Shown: positions 63,849 through 64,000 of the stretch, one piece after another
How the letters are laid out: every line of letters begins with the position of its first letter
How positions within the stretch are numbered: position 1 is the first letter of the stretch
Source: Arachidicoccus soli
GTDB taxonomy: Bacteria > Bacteroidota > Bacteroidia > Chitinophagales > Chitinophagaceae
Length of the DNA: 64,000 nt
NCBI RefSeq assembly: GCF_003600625.1
Contig: NZ_CP032489.1
Span: 1,984,001-2,048,000, forward strand
Reading direction: 5' to 3'
Program-made: the position numbers and the translations under genes
Notes under the pieces: generated by a model
What the model was told of the DNA's origin: nothing
The model's database searches: none
What the model saw: only the letters and a program-made list of their open reading frames with translations

Positions 63849-64000
63849 TTATGTAATCCATTCGAGATAATTATCCCTAGAAATAACTTCAAATGCAACA
63901 CCAGGATATGCGGCTGCAAATGCAGTAGGAATTTTTACTTTTTTATTATCTGAGTATTTGAATTCAAAAGCTGAAAGGCGCCCATTTTCTACCTCAATTA
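63849..64000 (-). CDS. C-terminal end of an AAA ATPase with DUF4143 domain, partial
   Basis: Only the last 49 residues are in the window, read on the minus strand and ending at the stop 63851-63849. They include NGRLSAFEFKYSDNKKVKIP and AYPGVAFEVISRDNYLEWI, which resemble the conserved tail of AAA_14/DUF4143 ATPases (the nuclease-like domain that carries ExK). Such proteins are common in Bacteroidota with no firm function. The rest of the gene lies right of the window. Confidence 0.65.
   Translation of the reverse strand, partial: IEVENGRLSAFEFKYSDNKKVKIPTAFAAAYPGVAFEVISRDNYLEWIT

Noticed and set aside
1-64000. CRISPR arrays, tRNA or rRNA genes, insertion sequences, integrase or phage genes
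   Set aside because: No regularly spaced repeats, tRNA cloverleaf, rRNA segment, transposase or integrase motif was seen on either strand by reading.

Overview
The window looks like a chromosomal segment of a Bacteroidota bacterium, most plausibly a soil or plant-associated Chitinophagaceae-like organism. The reasons are the SusC/SusD pair with TonB-linked plug signatures, Bacteroidota-type lipoprotein signals, AT-rich intergenic DNA with few classical Shine-Dalgarno sites, and Bacteroidota-typical families (DUF6298, DUF3826, DUF2490, GH140). The genus is inference. No rRNA, tRNA, CRISPR array, transposase or phage gene was seen.

Region 1 (1-31,100) is a pectin-directed polysaccharide utilization locus. 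From right to left on the minus strand there are three units. Unit A (28,229 to 17,383) holds a large TIM-barrel glycosidase (GH138-like architecture), an (alpha/alpha)6-barrel glycosidase, a GH95 with an inserted jelly-roll domain and a GH2-malectin protein. Unit B (16,999 to 2,959) holds DUF3826, SusC, SusD, two tandem PL1 pectate lyases, a beta-helix/DUF6298 protein and a GH140 apiosidase-like lipoprotein. Unit C begins with a second SusC that runs off the left edge. A further GH2 (28,604-31,024) diverges on the plus strand. The mix of GH140, GH95, two GH2s, a GH138-like enzyme and PL1 resembles rhamnogalacturonan-II degradation. The DNA upstream of units A, B and C carries related copies of an AT-rich dyad (core AATTTATATATRAATT) and of a second motif near AACAAACATTCATTATT, which suggests a shared regulator.

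Region 2 (31,150-51,550) is an assimilatory nitrate reduction and molybdenum cofactor island. A divergent minus-strand pair (cobA for siroheme and a Cys-rich Crp/Fnr regulator) faces nirB-nirD-porin-narK, then a terminator, a single-domain globin, a fused nitrate reductase/FAD reductase, a rubredoxin fused to a degenerate siroheme-reductase-like fold, and moaA, selW-like, moeA, TSUP, a small exported Oxidored_molyb-like protein, moaD, moeB-rhodanese, moaE, moaCB and mobA. Nitrate enters through the porin and NarK, is reduced by the NasA fusion and then by NirBD, while the moa/moe/mob genes make the cofactor and CobA makes the siroheme precursor.

Region 3 (51,680-60,470) holds tex, a C-terminal remnant of a RES-domain toxin, an Arr-like rifampin ADP-ribosyltransferase with a helical N-terminal extension, and an operon of DUF2490 plus PstSCAB-like ABC genes. 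That operon sits beside an Rrf2 regulator, with two 23-bp dyads between them. The binding protein has lost the usual phosphate-binding Ser/Thr residues, so its ligand may not be phosphate.

Region 4 (60,700-64,000) holds a quinone oxidoreductase coupled to an AraC regulator, a class I glutamine amidotransferase, a broken Asp/Glu racemase remnant and the C-terminal end of an AAA ATPase of the DUF4143 type.
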